Positions 36,145 through 49,010 of a stretch of 64,000 nt of DNA are shown here, one piece after another. Both the position numbers and the translations under genes were made by a program. Position 1 is the stretch's first letter; the number at the start of each line of letters is the position of its first letter. The stretch spans positions 678,721-742,720 of the forward strand of contig KL370840.1 of the NCBI GenBank assembly GCA_000701945.1, given 5' to 3'. Origin of the DNA: Anaerotruncus sp. MC2020 (lineage in GTDB: Bacteria > Bacillota > Clostridia > Oscillospirales > Ruminococcaceae). The notes beneath the pieces were generated by a model. That model searched no databases, was not told where the DNA came from, and was given only the letters and a program-made list of their open reading frames with translations.

Positions 36145-36184
36145 ACCGCAATATTTGACTGATTCACCAAATATTGCGGTTTTC
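36145..36184 (+). terminator. Orphan hairpin, terminator-like
   Basis: Perfect 13-base stem ACCGCAATATTTG / CAAATATTGCGGT with a 10-base loop, followed by TTTTCTCC. No plus-strand gene precedes it, so it may end a short transcript or be a regulatory structure. Confidence 0.55.
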
Positions 36185-36487
36185 TCCGCTTTGTTGGCAG
36201 TCTGAAATATCATTATTTTACTATTGTTGATTTGTATGTACAAAGCAAGCCGAAAATAAAGGTTATAATTATTTATCCAGTTTGTAAATACAAAAAACAG
36301 TTATTTTTAATAACAATGCTATCATTTTTCTCAAAAAAACGGAGTTCTTATATGCATTTCGTCAACAATTCGTTCAGTTTGTCCACCCTATCTGCAATTA
36401 GTGGGTTGTATATTTGACCGTACATCATATATAATGTTAACATAGTATTAATGTGCACAGGCATAAGCAACCAGAAGGGGGTATATC
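36185..36487 (+). other. Upstream region of the GH141-GH2 operon
   Basis: AT-rich, with no gene seen. It holds the element shared with the GH97 promoter (36381-36424) and a promoter candidate TTGTAT (36406-36411), 18-base spacer, TATAAT (36430-36435). The RBS-like AGAAGGGGG lies at 36473-36481. Confidence 0.55.
36381..36424 (+). promoter_or_regulatory. Element shared with the GH97-GH95 promoter, copy 2
   Basis: Core GTGGGTTG, AT spacer, then TTTGACCGTACA, with CACCC about 14 bases before. About three quarters of some 41 positions agree with the GH97 copy, in the same orientation relative to the gene. It overlaps or adjoins the likely -35 region. Confidence 0.65.
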
Positions 36488-39358
36488 ATGAAAAAGATAA
36501 AGAGAATACTAAACTCCGGACTGAGCCTCGTGCTCGGCGCCTCGCTCGCCGCAGCACCCGTAATGGACAGAGGTCTCATGTTCGCAGTAGGCGGTGCCGA
36601 CGACGGCATAGTATTCTACGTTGCGCCCGACGGCAGCGACAGCGGCGACGGCTCTCTCACCTCGCCCTTTGCTACTCTCTCAGCCGCTCGTGACGCCGTA
36701 AGAAAAGTCAGCGGCAGCGCTTCGGGCGACATCACCGTCTACCTCAGAGGCGGCGACTACCGCCTGACCGAGCCCGTTGTGTTCGACACCCGCGACTCGG
36801 GCAAGAACGGTCACACCATAACCTACAAGGCGTATCAGGACGAAGTCCCCGTTATCAACGGCTCCACGCAGGTCACAGGCTGGAGCAAGTTCAACGACAA
36901 GCTGTGGGCGGCTCCTCTCGACCGCGACTATAAGCTCCGCAACCTCTACGTCAACGACCGCCGCGCCAATATGGGCAGCGTGCGTGTACAGTCCAAGGGC
37001 GGCTACGGTCAGTACAGCGTCAAGGCGGGACAGGCCGATTGGGCGTGGGATTCCGGTACAAAGTCGGACGGATCGTCGTACGCTGATAACGCTTTCCCGA
37101 AAATAACCTCGAATTTCGATGACCTCGAGATAATCAACGGTACTACATGGAACGAGAACATTGTCTGCACACGCGATGTCAAGTATCAGAACGGTTCAGT
37201 GGTCATGCTCTATCAGCAGCCGTACGGAGCTATCGCACAGACTCCCGGCTGGGGCGCAGGTTTCTCGGCAGGCGGTACACATACTATATATAATGCGTTC
37301 TCCTTCGTCGACGAGCCCGGCGAGTTCTATTTCGACAAGACCGCAAAGGTGCTCTACTACTATCCGAGACAGGGCGACGATATGACGACTGCCGATGTTG
37401 AGGCTCCTATTGCCGAACAGCTCATTCTCGTAAAGGGCAACAATACTTCCGAGCGTGTTGAAAACATCGAGTTCAGCGGTATCACCTTCGCGAACACGGA
37501 CTATCAGCTCACAAATGTGGCAGGCTCTCACGGCAAGGCGACTTGTCAGGCTGCTCAGACATACACTGCTTTCGCAGAGTCGAACTGGCACAACAAGAAG
37601 TATGAGATGGTAGATACGCTTCCCGCTGCTGTTCACTTTGAAAACAGCAAGAACATCAAGTTCACGGGCAACGTTATCAAGCACACGGGCGCTGACGGAA
37701 TCTCAATGACCAACGATGTTGTGAACTCCGAAATCAGCGCGAACTACATAACGGATATCACTTCAAGCGGTATCACTATCGGTCACCCTCAGCACATCTA
37801 CATCGGCGATGCTGCCGGCAACAACCACGAGCGCTTCCCCAAGGGCGTAGAGGGACTCTGCACCGATATCCTTATTACGCAGAATATGCTGTATGATATC
37901 AGCGTCGTTCACGGCTTCGGCGGCTGCGCTGCTATCACCTGCTACTATACAGACTCGGCAAAGGTGCTCAGCAACACCATCGAAAGGACAGCCTACAACG
38001 GTATCCACATGGGCTGGGGCTGGTGCAACTTCAAGGACAGCAAGACCTCACTCAACAATATGATATGCTATAACCGTGTTATCAACTGCCTTAATCGTCT
38101 CCACGACAGCGGCGGTATCTACACGATCGGTCAGATGCCCGGAACAAAGATAAACGAGAACTACGTTCAGGGAATCCCAGCGGGCGGTCTCGGAGCTCCT
38201 ACCTACGGTCTCCACAATGACGAGGGTACAGCTTACATAGAGGAGCTTGACAACGTCCTCGAGATAAGCCCCAACGTTACATATACCATCAACTGTGAGG
38301 ACTACGGTCAGAAGCACCACCTCACGATAAAGCGCACATACGCTACGGTCAACAAGATGGGCAAGAATCCTCCCGACAGTGATATCGACACTCCTATCGT
38401 CGTATCCGATAACGTATGGCCGTTCGAGCAGTACAAGATATGCCTTAACTCTGGCGTATCCGATGAGAACCGCAAGCTCGTTCCCAGAAGCGTGACATCT
38501 GCCGCGAACTACGTTTTCCCCGCAAGCTGCCAGACTACGTGCAGCAGCAAGCTCCCGATACGCAAGGGCGACGGCATCGTATGGATAGCTCCCGACAACA
38601 CGACGTCCTTCACAGCAGGCAAGACAATGACCAAGGCTGCGACCAATGCCACTACTATCAAGACTCCCGCTGAGGAAGGCACATACCGCATCTACGTCAC
38701 CGACGCAAGCGGCAAGGTGCTCAGCAAGTCCGACCATGTCCTCCGCCTCAAGGGCACAGGCTCCACAGACGACCTTATCGAGGCTGAGAGATTCACCTCT
38801 CAGAGCGGCATCGACACCGAGAGCTGCGAGGAAGGCGGACAGGACGTCGGCTTCATCGAAAACGGAGATTACATCGCCTTCAAGGGAATCGACTTCAAAG
38901 GCGGCGAGGCAAAGTCGGCTGACTTCCGTGTTTCTTCAAACGGCAGCGGCGGTACTATCGAGATACGCGTCGGCGGACTTGACGGAACAAAGATAGGCGA
39001 AGTCGAAGTACCCGTAACGGGCGGCTGGCAGACATGGAAGACCGTTACAACTGACATCAGCAACATGACAGGCATTCACGACGTATACCTCGTATTCAAG
39101 GGCGGCGAAAGCTACCTCTTCAACCTCAACTGGTGGAAGCTGAACTTCCCCGAGGGCCTCGAGGACGTCATCATCAAGGGCGACCTCAACGGCGACAAGG
39201 TCGTTGACACGTTCGACCTAATACTCATCCGAAAGGCTGCCGAGGCAGGAGACGCCGATATATTCGACGCAGCCGACCTTAACGACGACGGCGCGATAAA
39301 CGCAGACGACGTTCAGCTCCACTCAGATTATATACTCGGAAAAATAAAAACTTTTTAA
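36488..39358 (+). CDS. Parallel beta-helix glycosidase, GH141-like, with CBM6-like and dockerin modules
   Basis: 956 residues. After a signal peptide (about 1-33), FYVAPDGSDSGDGSLTSPF begins a long right-handed beta-helix (about 37-640) of the type seen in GH141 (founder: an alpha-L-fucosidase acting on rhamnogalacturonan-II; xylanases are also known). Conserved-looking segments include VHFENSKNIKFTGN, TGADGISM, NGIHMGWGW and RLHDSGGIYTIG. A linker domain, a CBM6-like sandwich (about 760-880, IEAERFTSQSG) and a dockerin (GDLNGDKVVDTFDLI, AADLNDDGAINADDV) follow. First gene of an operon; GH2 starts 22 bases after its stop. The GH141 assignment is by recall of fold and motifs. Confidence 0.78.
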   Translation: MKKIKRILNSGLSLVLGASLAAAPVMDRGLMFAVGGADDGIVFYVAPDGSDSGDGSLTSPFATLSAARDAVRKVSGSASGDITVYLRGGDYRLTEPVVFDTRDSGKNGHTITYKAYQDEVPVINGSTQVTGWSKFNDKLWAAPLDRDYKLRNLYVNDRRANMGSVRVQSKGGYGQYSVKAGQADWAWDSGTKSDGSSYADNAFPKITSNFDDLEIINGTTWNENIVCTRDVKYQNGSVVMLYQQPYGAIAQTPGWGAGFSAGGTHTIYNAFSFVDEPGEFYFDKTAKVLYYYPRQGDDMTTADVEAPIAEQLILVKGNNTSERVENIEFSGITFANTDYQLTNVAGSHGKATCQAAQTYTAFAESNWHNKKYEMVDTLPAAVHFENSKNIKFTGNVIKHTGADGISMTNDVVNSEISANYITDITSSGITIGHPQHIYIGDAAGNNHERFPKGVEGLCTDILITQNMLYDISVVHGFGGCAAITCYYTDSAKVLSNTIERTAYNGIHMGWGWCNFKDSKTSLNNMICYNRVINCLNRLHDSGGIYTIGQMPGTKINENYVQGIPAGGLGAPTYGLHNDEGTAYIEELDNVLEISPNVTYTINCEDYGQKHHLTIKRTYATVNKMGKNPPDSDIDTPIVVSDNVWPFEQYKICLNSGVSDENRKLVPRSVTSAANYVFPASCQTTCSSKLPIRKGDGIVWIAPDNTTSFTAGKTMTKAATNATTIKTPAEEGTYRIYVTDASGKVLSKSDHVLRLKGTGSTDDLIEAERFTSQSGIDTESCEEGGQDVGFIENGDYIAFKGIDFKGGEAKSADFRVSSNGSGGTIEIRVGGLDGTKIGEVEVPVTGGWQTWKTVTTDISNMTGIHDVYLVFKGGESYLFNLNWWKLNFPEGLEDVIIKGDLNGDKVVDTFDLILIRKAAEAGDADIFDAADLNDDGAINADDVQLHSDYILGKIKTF

Positions 39359-43666
<4,308 letters not shown>

Positions 43667-43680
43667 GCGAATATCACCAC

Positions 43681-43712
43681 AAAGCCCGCGGTTAAACGCG
43701 GGCTTTGTTATA
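43681..43712 (+). terminator. Terminator of the GH141-GH2 operon
   Basis: Perfect 10-base stem AAAGCCCGCG / CGCGGGCTTT with loop GTTAAA, followed by GTTATAGTTCTTT. Confidence 0.85.
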
Positions 43713-43820
43713 GTTCTTTGTTATAGCATACAAACAGCTTTTAGTGTTATCATAGGGAAACAAATATAGTAAATATTGCCGTTTGTGGTATAATGTATAA
43801 GATGCGTGATGCTTCATGCA

Positions 43821-43842
43821 TAATGTTGCAAATGCAACATTA
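43821..43842. promoter_or_regulatory. Perfect palindrome upstream of sufC
   Basis: Half-sites TAATGTTGCA and TGCAACATTA separated by AA. It ends 18 bases before a TATAAT (43861-43866) and covers the expected -35 region, as an operator would. Because ATTTTTAAT follows, it could also be a weak terminator hairpin. Confidence 0.5.
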
Positions 43843-43897
43843 TTTTTAATGCAAGTATGTTATAATAATATCAATCAAAGTGAAAGGAAGGATAAAT

Positions 43898-44626
43898 ATG
43901 CTCGAGCTAAACAATATTTCCTTCAATATCGACGACGGAGACGGCAAGACCGAAATAATCCGCGATATCTCCCTCATCATTCCCGACAACAAATTCGTTG
44001 TCATCACAGGTCCGAACGGCGGCGGCAAGTCCACGCTCGCACGCCTTATCGCAGGCATCCACCCGCTCACTTCGGGTCAGATAATCTTCGACGGCACCGA
44101 TATCACCAACAAGTCCATAACCGACCGCGCACGCATGGGTATCGGCTTCGCTTTCCAGCAGCCCGTCCGCTTCAAGGGGCTGACCGTGCTCGACCTGCTG
44201 AGGATTGCCTCGGGCAGCAAGATAAGCGTCAGCGAGGCGTGCGACTACCTCTCCGAGGTCGGACTCTGCGCTAAGGAGTACATCGACCGCGAGGTCAACT
44301 CATCGCTCTCGGGCGGCGAGCTCAAGCGCATCGAGATTGCGACTATCCTCGCACGCGACGTCAAGCTCGCGGTGTTCGACGAGCCCGAGGCGGGCATCGA
44401 CCTGTGGAGCTTCAACAACCTGATACGCATATTCGAGAAGATGCGTCAGAGCGACAAAAGCAGGACTATCCTCGTCATCTCACATCAGGAGCGCATTCTC
44501 AACATCGCGGACGAGATAATCGTGCTCGCGGACGGAAAGATACTCAAACAGGGCAGCAAGGACGAGATTCTCCCCGACATCATAGGCACTCAGTACGCGT
44601 CGGGCGTATGCTCGAGGATAGAATAA
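43898..44626 (+). CDS. sufC: Fe-S cluster assembly ATPase SufC
   Basis: 242 residues from ATG 43898 after GAAAGGAAGG. Full ABC ATPase motif set: Walker A GPNGGGKST (about residues 35-43), Q-loop FAFQQPVRF, signature NSSLSGGELKR, Walker B LAVFDEPEAGID and switch His in VISHQER. SufC powers the SufBCD-type scaffold on which Fe-S clusters are built in the cytoplasm. Only sufB follows; no sufD, sufS or sufU is present, so this is the minimal SufBC (SMS-type) system known from anaerobes. Confidence 0.94.
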   Translation: MLELNNISFNIDDGDGKTEIIRDISLIIPDNKFVVITGPNGGGKSTLARLIAGIHPLTSGQIIFDGTDITNKSITDRARMGIGFAFQQPVRFKGLTVLDLLRIASGSKISVSEACDYLSEVGLCAKEYIDREVNSSLSGGELKRIEIATILARDVKLAVFDEPEAGIDLWSFNNLIRIFEKMRQSDKSRTILVISHQERILNIADEIIVLADGKILKQGSKDEILPDIIGTQYASGVCSRIE

Positions 44627-44639
44627 GGAGGCTGAAACG

Positions 44640-45563
44640 ATGAATATTGATACGATACAGCAGAGGCTCCTCGAGGAGGTAGCCGACCTCCACGACATTC
44701 CCGAGGGAGCGTACAACCTCCGCGCAAACGGCAAGTCCATAGGCAGGAACACCACCGCCAACATAGATATTCAGTCCAAGCCCGAGGGCAGCGGCATTGA
44801 TATCCGCGTAAAGGACGGCACCAAAAACGAGAGTGTGCATATCCCCGTCGTGCTCAGCGAGAGCGGTCTGAAGGAGACTGTATACAACGACTTCTTCATC
44901 GGCGAGGACTGCGACGTGCTCATAGTGGCGGGCTGCGGAATCGACAACTGCGGCAATCAGGACTCACAGCACAACGGCATACACCGCTTCTACGTAGGCA
45001 AAAACTCGCGTATACGCTACGTCGAGAAGCACTACGGCTCGGGAGACGGCAGCGGCAAGCGCATCCTCGACCCCGTGACCGAGGTCTATCAGGAGGAGGG
45101 CAGCACCGTTGAAATGGAAATGGTGCAGATAAAGGGCGTTGACTCCACCGAGCGCACCACTCTCGCGGAGCTGAAAGAGGGCGCAAAGCTCGTAGTGCGC
45201 GAGAGGCTCATGACTCACGGCGAGCAGCACGCTCTGAGCGTGTACAAGGTCAGCCTAAACGGCGACGGCTCGAGCGCTGACGTGGTATCGCGCTCAGTTG
45301 CGAGGGACACCTCCTATCAAAAGTTCGACGCGTGCATCGTCGGCAACGCCGCCTGCTCGGGTCACACCGAGTGCGACTCTATCATCATGGACAGCGGACG
45401 CATTCTCGCAGTCCCCTCCCTCGAGGCGAACAACATCGACGCGGCTCTCGTCCACGAGGCTGCGATAGGCAAGATAGCGGGCGACCAGCTAATCAAGCTG
45501 ATGACACTCGGTCTGACCGAGGCTGAGGCTGAGGAGCAGATAATCAACGGCTTCCTCAAATAA
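44640..45563 (+). CDS. sufB: Minimal SufB-type Fe-S scaffold protein
   Basis: 307 residues, clearly shorter than the 450-480 residues of classical SufB. The core beta-helix is recognisable: HIPVVLSESGLKE, NDFFIGEDCDVLIVAGCGIDN, HNGIHRFYVGKNSRI, ALSVYKVSLNGDG and the C-terminal CSGHTECDSIIMDSGRI...SLEANNIDAALVHEAAIGKI with the conserved Cys, Glu and His used for cluster assembly. Together with SufC, 13 bases upstream, it would form a B2C2-like complex. The ATG follows AAGGAGG. Confidence 0.92.
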   Translation: MNIDTIQQRLLEEVADLHDIPEGAYNLRANGKSIGRNTTANIDIQSKPEGSGIDIRVKDGTKNESVHIPVVLSESGLKETVYNDFFIGEDCDVLIVAGCGIDNCGNQDSQHNGIHRFYVGKNSRIRYVEKHYGSGDGSGKRILDPVTEVYQEEGSTVEMEMVQIKGVDSTERTTLAELKEGAKLVVRERLMTHGEQHALSVYKVSLNGDGSSADVVSRSVARDTSYQKFDACIVGNAACSGHTECDSIIMDSGRILAVPSLEANNIDAALVHEAAIGKIAGDQLIKLMTLGLTEAEAEEQIINGFLK

Positions 45564-45581
45564 TAGCTATATAAACTGCGG

Positions 45582-45655
45582 GCGAGCGGAACTCGCCCCT
45601 ACACGTAAGCTAAAATGCAGGCAAATGTAGGGGCGCTTTCCGAGCGCCCGTTTTG
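45582..45655. repeat. Pair of GTAGGGGCG-type palindromes after sufB
   Basis: GCGGGCGAG-CGGAA-CTCGCCCCTAC (about 45580-45604) and GTAGGGGCGCT-TTCCG-AGCGCCCGTTTTG (45628-45655) face each other. The second has a T-rich tail and could terminate sufCB. The rest of 45656-45824 holds the ribosome-binding site of the next gene and no clear promoter. Confidence 0.7.
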
Positions 45656-45824
45656 TTTCTTTATAGTTTCAAAGGAAATTTTGGTTATATCCCACAAATC
45701 ATAACGGGATTTTTGTACAGCCATACGAAATTTAAAAAACTTTCAGATTTTTTCGCGTTTTTTGCCTCTGAGATGCACTTATATATGAGCACTGTCTCAG
45801 ACTAAAAAAATAGGAGGAAGAATT

Positions 45825-47288
45825 ATGAAAAAATCAATCGCTTTTTTGCTCGCGGCTGCGACTATACTCACAGGCTGCGGGACTAAGTCCGTCTCGAAGA
45901 ACGAAAGCGGCGTATCATCGGGAGGTACGGGCTCGGACAAGCCCGCGGAGGACATCGTCCTAACCATCGCCTACTCAACTAAGCCGAATGAGGCTATGCA
46001 GGAGCTCATCGACCGCTTCAACGCCGAGGACAACGGCGTGCGCGTGGAGGTCAAGTCGTACTGCAATGAGCAAGCCTTCACCTCTGATATACAGCAGCAG
46101 GTAGACTTCGATGTCACGCAGGAGCTCATCAACAAGGACACTATCGACCTCGTCGGCACGTTCTCGTTCGGCAATGCGGCAAAGTTCGAGATATTCAAGC
46201 GAAAGGGCGGCTTCGTCGACCTCTATAAATTTATGGAGGACGACCCCGAGGTCAACTCCGACACCCTCAACAGCCACATTCTCGGGCTATGCGAGCGCGA
46301 CGGCAAGCTGTACTCCATACCGACCTACTACTGGGCGGAGACGATGATAAGCAAGGCAGAATACGGCGGCACGACCCCCAACTGGACGATTGACGAGTTC
46401 ATCGAGCACTGGGACAATATGCCCGCGGGCTCGACGGTGAACTGGTCGACTGTCTCCGAGGGCATATACTACGATGTGCTCCGTGCTAATACGCCTTATT
46501 TCGTCGATTACAAAAACTGCGAGGTACACTTCGACGACCCCGACTTCCGAGAATTGCTCGAATTCTGCGGTCGCTTCGACAGCAATATGGGACATAAGAG
46601 CGACGACGATGTAGTCGACGGCAACCCGCAGCTCGTGCAGAATCTCAGGCTGACAGACTACGAAAAAGCTTTAGTCGAGGAACACGATAGCGCCCTTAAT
46701 GCCGTCGCTTTCCCGCATCTCAATGACGGAAGCTACACCCTCGTCGGCTTTCCCACATCAGGCAGGGACGGCGCTTTTCTCTGCGGCATGGAGGAGTGCG
46801 CGATTCGGGCGAACATCTCCGAGGAGAAGCAGCAGGCGGCATGGAAGTTCCTGCGCGAATTTTACAGGGAGGACTACCAGTTCGAGCACTACGCCCGCCA
46901 CAACGACGTTCAGACTCCCGAAGGCAAGGTCGTGCAGTTCGAGTTCAAGGGCGGCTTCCCGATAAATAATGCCGCTCGCAAAAGAATCGCCGAGGGTACG
47001 ATAAACGACGCCTACCTGTCTGATTATCTGAAAGAAGGCAGTCTGCGGTTCGGAGGCGCTGAGCCCGCGACCTTCCTCACCGACCGCAAAATCACGCAGG
47101 CGGACATCGACTTCATCGACGAATATATGGATTCCATTGACCGCTGGGAATGCTCTGCCATAGACAGCGAGCTGTTCAAAATCATAGAGGAAGAAGTCGG
47201 GGCATATCTCCACGGAGAGCAGGACGCAGACGCGACAGTCGACCATATACAGAGCCGCGCGACGATATGGATAAGCGAGCAGGCATGA
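45825..47288 (+). CDS. Extracellular solute-binding lipoprotein (SBP1), no cognate permease
   Basis: 487 residues. A lipoprotein signal ends at lipobox ILTGC (Cys18). The mature protein begins with DIVLTIAYSTKPNEAMQELIDRFNAEDNGVRVEV, the typical first strand and helix of family 1 (MalE-like) solute-binding proteins, and contains LYSIPTYYWAETMI and GSYTLVGFPTSGRDGAF. Such proteins normally deliver sugars to an ABC permease, but none is nearby. It is a single transcription unit, closed by a terminator, and lies 229 bases before the first GGDEF-like gene. The ligand is unknown. Confidence 0.88.
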   Translation: MKKSIAFLLAAATILTGCGTKSVSKNESGVSSGGTGSDKPAEDIVLTIAYSTKPNEAMQELIDRFNAEDNGVRVEVKSYCNEQAFTSDIQQQVDFDVTQELINKDTIDLVGTFSFGNAAKFEIFKRKGGFVDLYKFMEDDPEVNSDTLNSHILGLCERDGKLYSIPTYYWAETMISKAEYGGTTPNWTIDEFIEHWDNMPAGSTVNWSTVSEGIYYDVLRANTPYFVDYKNCEVHFDDPDFRELLEFCGRFDSNMGHKSDDDVVDGNPQLVQNLRLTDYEKALVEEHDSALNAVAFPHLNDGSYTLVGFPTSGRDGAFLCGMEECAIRANISEEKQQAAWKFLREFYREDYQFEHYARHNDVQTPEGKVVQFEFKGGFPINNAARKRIAEGTINDAYLSDYLKEGSLRFGGAEPATFLTDRKITQADIDFIDEYMDSIDRWECSAIDSELFKIIEEEVGAYLHGEQDADATVDHIQSRATIWISEQA

Positions 47289-47310
47289 CCTTGAACCGAA
47301 CAATACAACA

Positions 47311-47346
47311 GCTCCCGATACAGACAGTATCGGGAGCTTTGTTTGT
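47311..47346 (+). terminator. Terminator of SBP1
   Basis: Perfect 12-base stem AGCTCCCGATAC / GTATCGGGAGCT with loop AGACA, followed by TTTGTTTGT. Confidence 0.9.
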
Positions 47347-47440
47347 ACACTGTGAAAAAATTTGTCTGTACAGAATATGTGCTTATCTCTTTGATTTCGT
47401 TAGTTTATATGTGTAATATGCTATAAATTTATAAATAATA

Positions 47441-47469
47441 TTGAATTTGTTCAAAAAATCTGATATAAT
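47441..47469 (+). promoter_or_regulatory. Promoter of the GGDEF1-SBP2 operon
   Basis: TTGAAT (47441-47446), 17-base spacer, TATAAT (47464-47469). Confidence 0.8.
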
Positions 47470-47517
47470 TATTTCCGCGGTTTTTATGACCGATAATGAA
47501 ATTACAGGGGGATCACT

Positions 47518-48990
47518 ATGACAAGAGATCAGGTTCAGGCGCAGGGTCTCGTCAGGATAAAGCGAATGAGCGTCCTGATGATAATCGGCTACGCCATTAT
47601 CGTTGTCATCGCAGTGCTGGGAATCACTGCCTTCACGGTAACGAAGTACGACGAGCTGACAAAGGACAAGGTCAGCTCAATGACGTCAACGCTGAATGTC
47701 CAGCTCAAGCTCAACCTCGACAGCTACATGAAAAGAATGGAGAAGATAGGCACGCTCGCATATTCTGTCGACAACGCCTACACCTACGACGCTACGAGCT
47801 CCGACATCGACGAATACGAGGCGATAAACACCGAGAAGCAGATAGCTGCCGACCTCAGCAGCCTCTGCCTCATGGAGAACTTCGTCGACTACGGCATCGT
47901 CTACTCTAACAATCACACGGTCGGCAAGGTATCGAACGGCACAGTGAAGCTGTTCGGCGATAAGCTCTACTCCGACCTCTCGGCTATGATATCGCGCGAG
48001 AACACGCACGACGGCTGGAGCACGGGCTACAACAACGGCTATGACCGCATCTACTACGTAAAGAAGCTCCATAAGAACGCGATATTCGTCATTTCGTTCT
48101 ACACCGCGGAGCTTGACAGTGTCCTCGAGAATCCCGAGGCTCTCAGCGATATGGCAGTCCGCCTCACCGACCGTTCCTACAGAATGATATATTCATCGGT
48201 CGAGGGCGATACCGTCGGTAAAACCATCCCCGACGATGTCCTCAGAGACGTTAAGGGCAATGATATGGCTGTGATCAGCGGCGCGGACAACCTCTCGACC
48301 ATAAACGCAACAGAGGGCGACTGGTACATAATATGCTCCATACCCACAGACATAATCCTCAGGGAAGCGGTCGATATGAAGAAGGTCATATACCTTGCAG
48401 CAGCTGTCGCCTCCCTTATAGCGGTGCTCGCGGGAACTGTCTTTGTCAGGAGAATGGCTGACCCTGTCAGCACGGTCACAGCCGGTCTCTCCGACGAGAT
48501 AAGCGAGGACGGCTTTGAGAAGGTGCTCGGAAGCCGCTTCTTCCGCGACAAGGCTGACAATGTCATCTCCGCGAACCCGAAGCAGGAGTACGCGGTGATA
48601 CTCGCGGGCATTGACGAGCTCGGCGATATGCTCAACAGGTGCGGCAGAAATACAGCCGACTCTCAGATAGTTAAGCTGGTAAAGCTGATAAAGGAGGAGT
48701 TCCCCGACTGCGAATGCATAGGCAGAGTCGGCGAGGAGACCTTCGCCGTGCTGATGAAGAACAGCGGCATGGAAAAGGAGGAGTTCCGCTCGCTCGTTAT
48801 CAGCCGCGGAGTGAATATCTGCGATACGTTCAAGAATTCGGTGCTCACCTCCCCTGCGGGCTCGTTTGAAGCTACCGCGAGCGCAGGTGCGGCTATCGGC
48901 ACAGAGAAATATCAGAGCATCTATGACGACGCGTTCAAGGCTCTCTGCGCCTCCGAAAAGAACGGCAAGAGCAGATTCACGATAGCTTGA
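47518..48990 (+). CDS. Membrane receptor with extracellular sensor and degenerate GGDEF domain (GGDEF1)
   Basis: 490 residues. One membrane helix (about 18-42), an extracellular region of about 235 residues resembling a Cache-type sensor (ENFVDYGIVYSNNHTVGKV, DRIYYVKKL, INATEGDWYIICSIP), a second helix (about 283-305) and a cytoplasmic C-terminal domain with the fold cues of a GGDEF (diguanylate cyclase) domain (EYAVILAGIDELGDMLNRCG, FPDCECIGRVGEETFAVLM, SAGAAIG). The signature that should be GGDEF reads GEETF, so nucleotide-metal binding is probably lost. It is co-transcribed with SBP2, 20 bases downstream. Likely a signal receptor for solutes presented by the lipoprotein. Confidence 0.8.
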   Translation: MTRDQVQAQGLVRIKRMSVLMIIGYAIIVVIAVLGITAFTVTKYDELTKDKVSSMTSTLNVQLKLNLDSYMKRMEKIGTLAYSVDNAYTYDATSSDIDEYEAINTEKQIAADLSSLCLMENFVDYGIVYSNNHTVGKVSNGTVKLFGDKLYSDLSAMISRENTHDGWSTGYNNGYDRIYYVKKLHKNAIFVISFYTAELDSVLENPEALSDMAVRLTDRSYRMIYSSVEGDTVGKTIPDDVLRDVKGNDMAVISGADNLSTINATEGDWYIICSIPTDIILREAVDMKKVIYLAAAVASLIAVLAGTVFVRRMADPVSTVTAGLSDEISEDGFEKVLGSRFFRDKADNVISANPKQEYAVILAGIDELGDMLNRCGRNTADSQIVKLVKLIKEEFPDCECIGRVGEETFAVLMKNSGMEKEEFRSLVISRGVNICDTFKNSVLTSPAGSFEATASAGAAIGTEKYQSIYDDAFKALCASEKNGKSRFTIA

Positions 48991-49010
48991 GGACAGGAGG
49001 CGAAGTAAAA

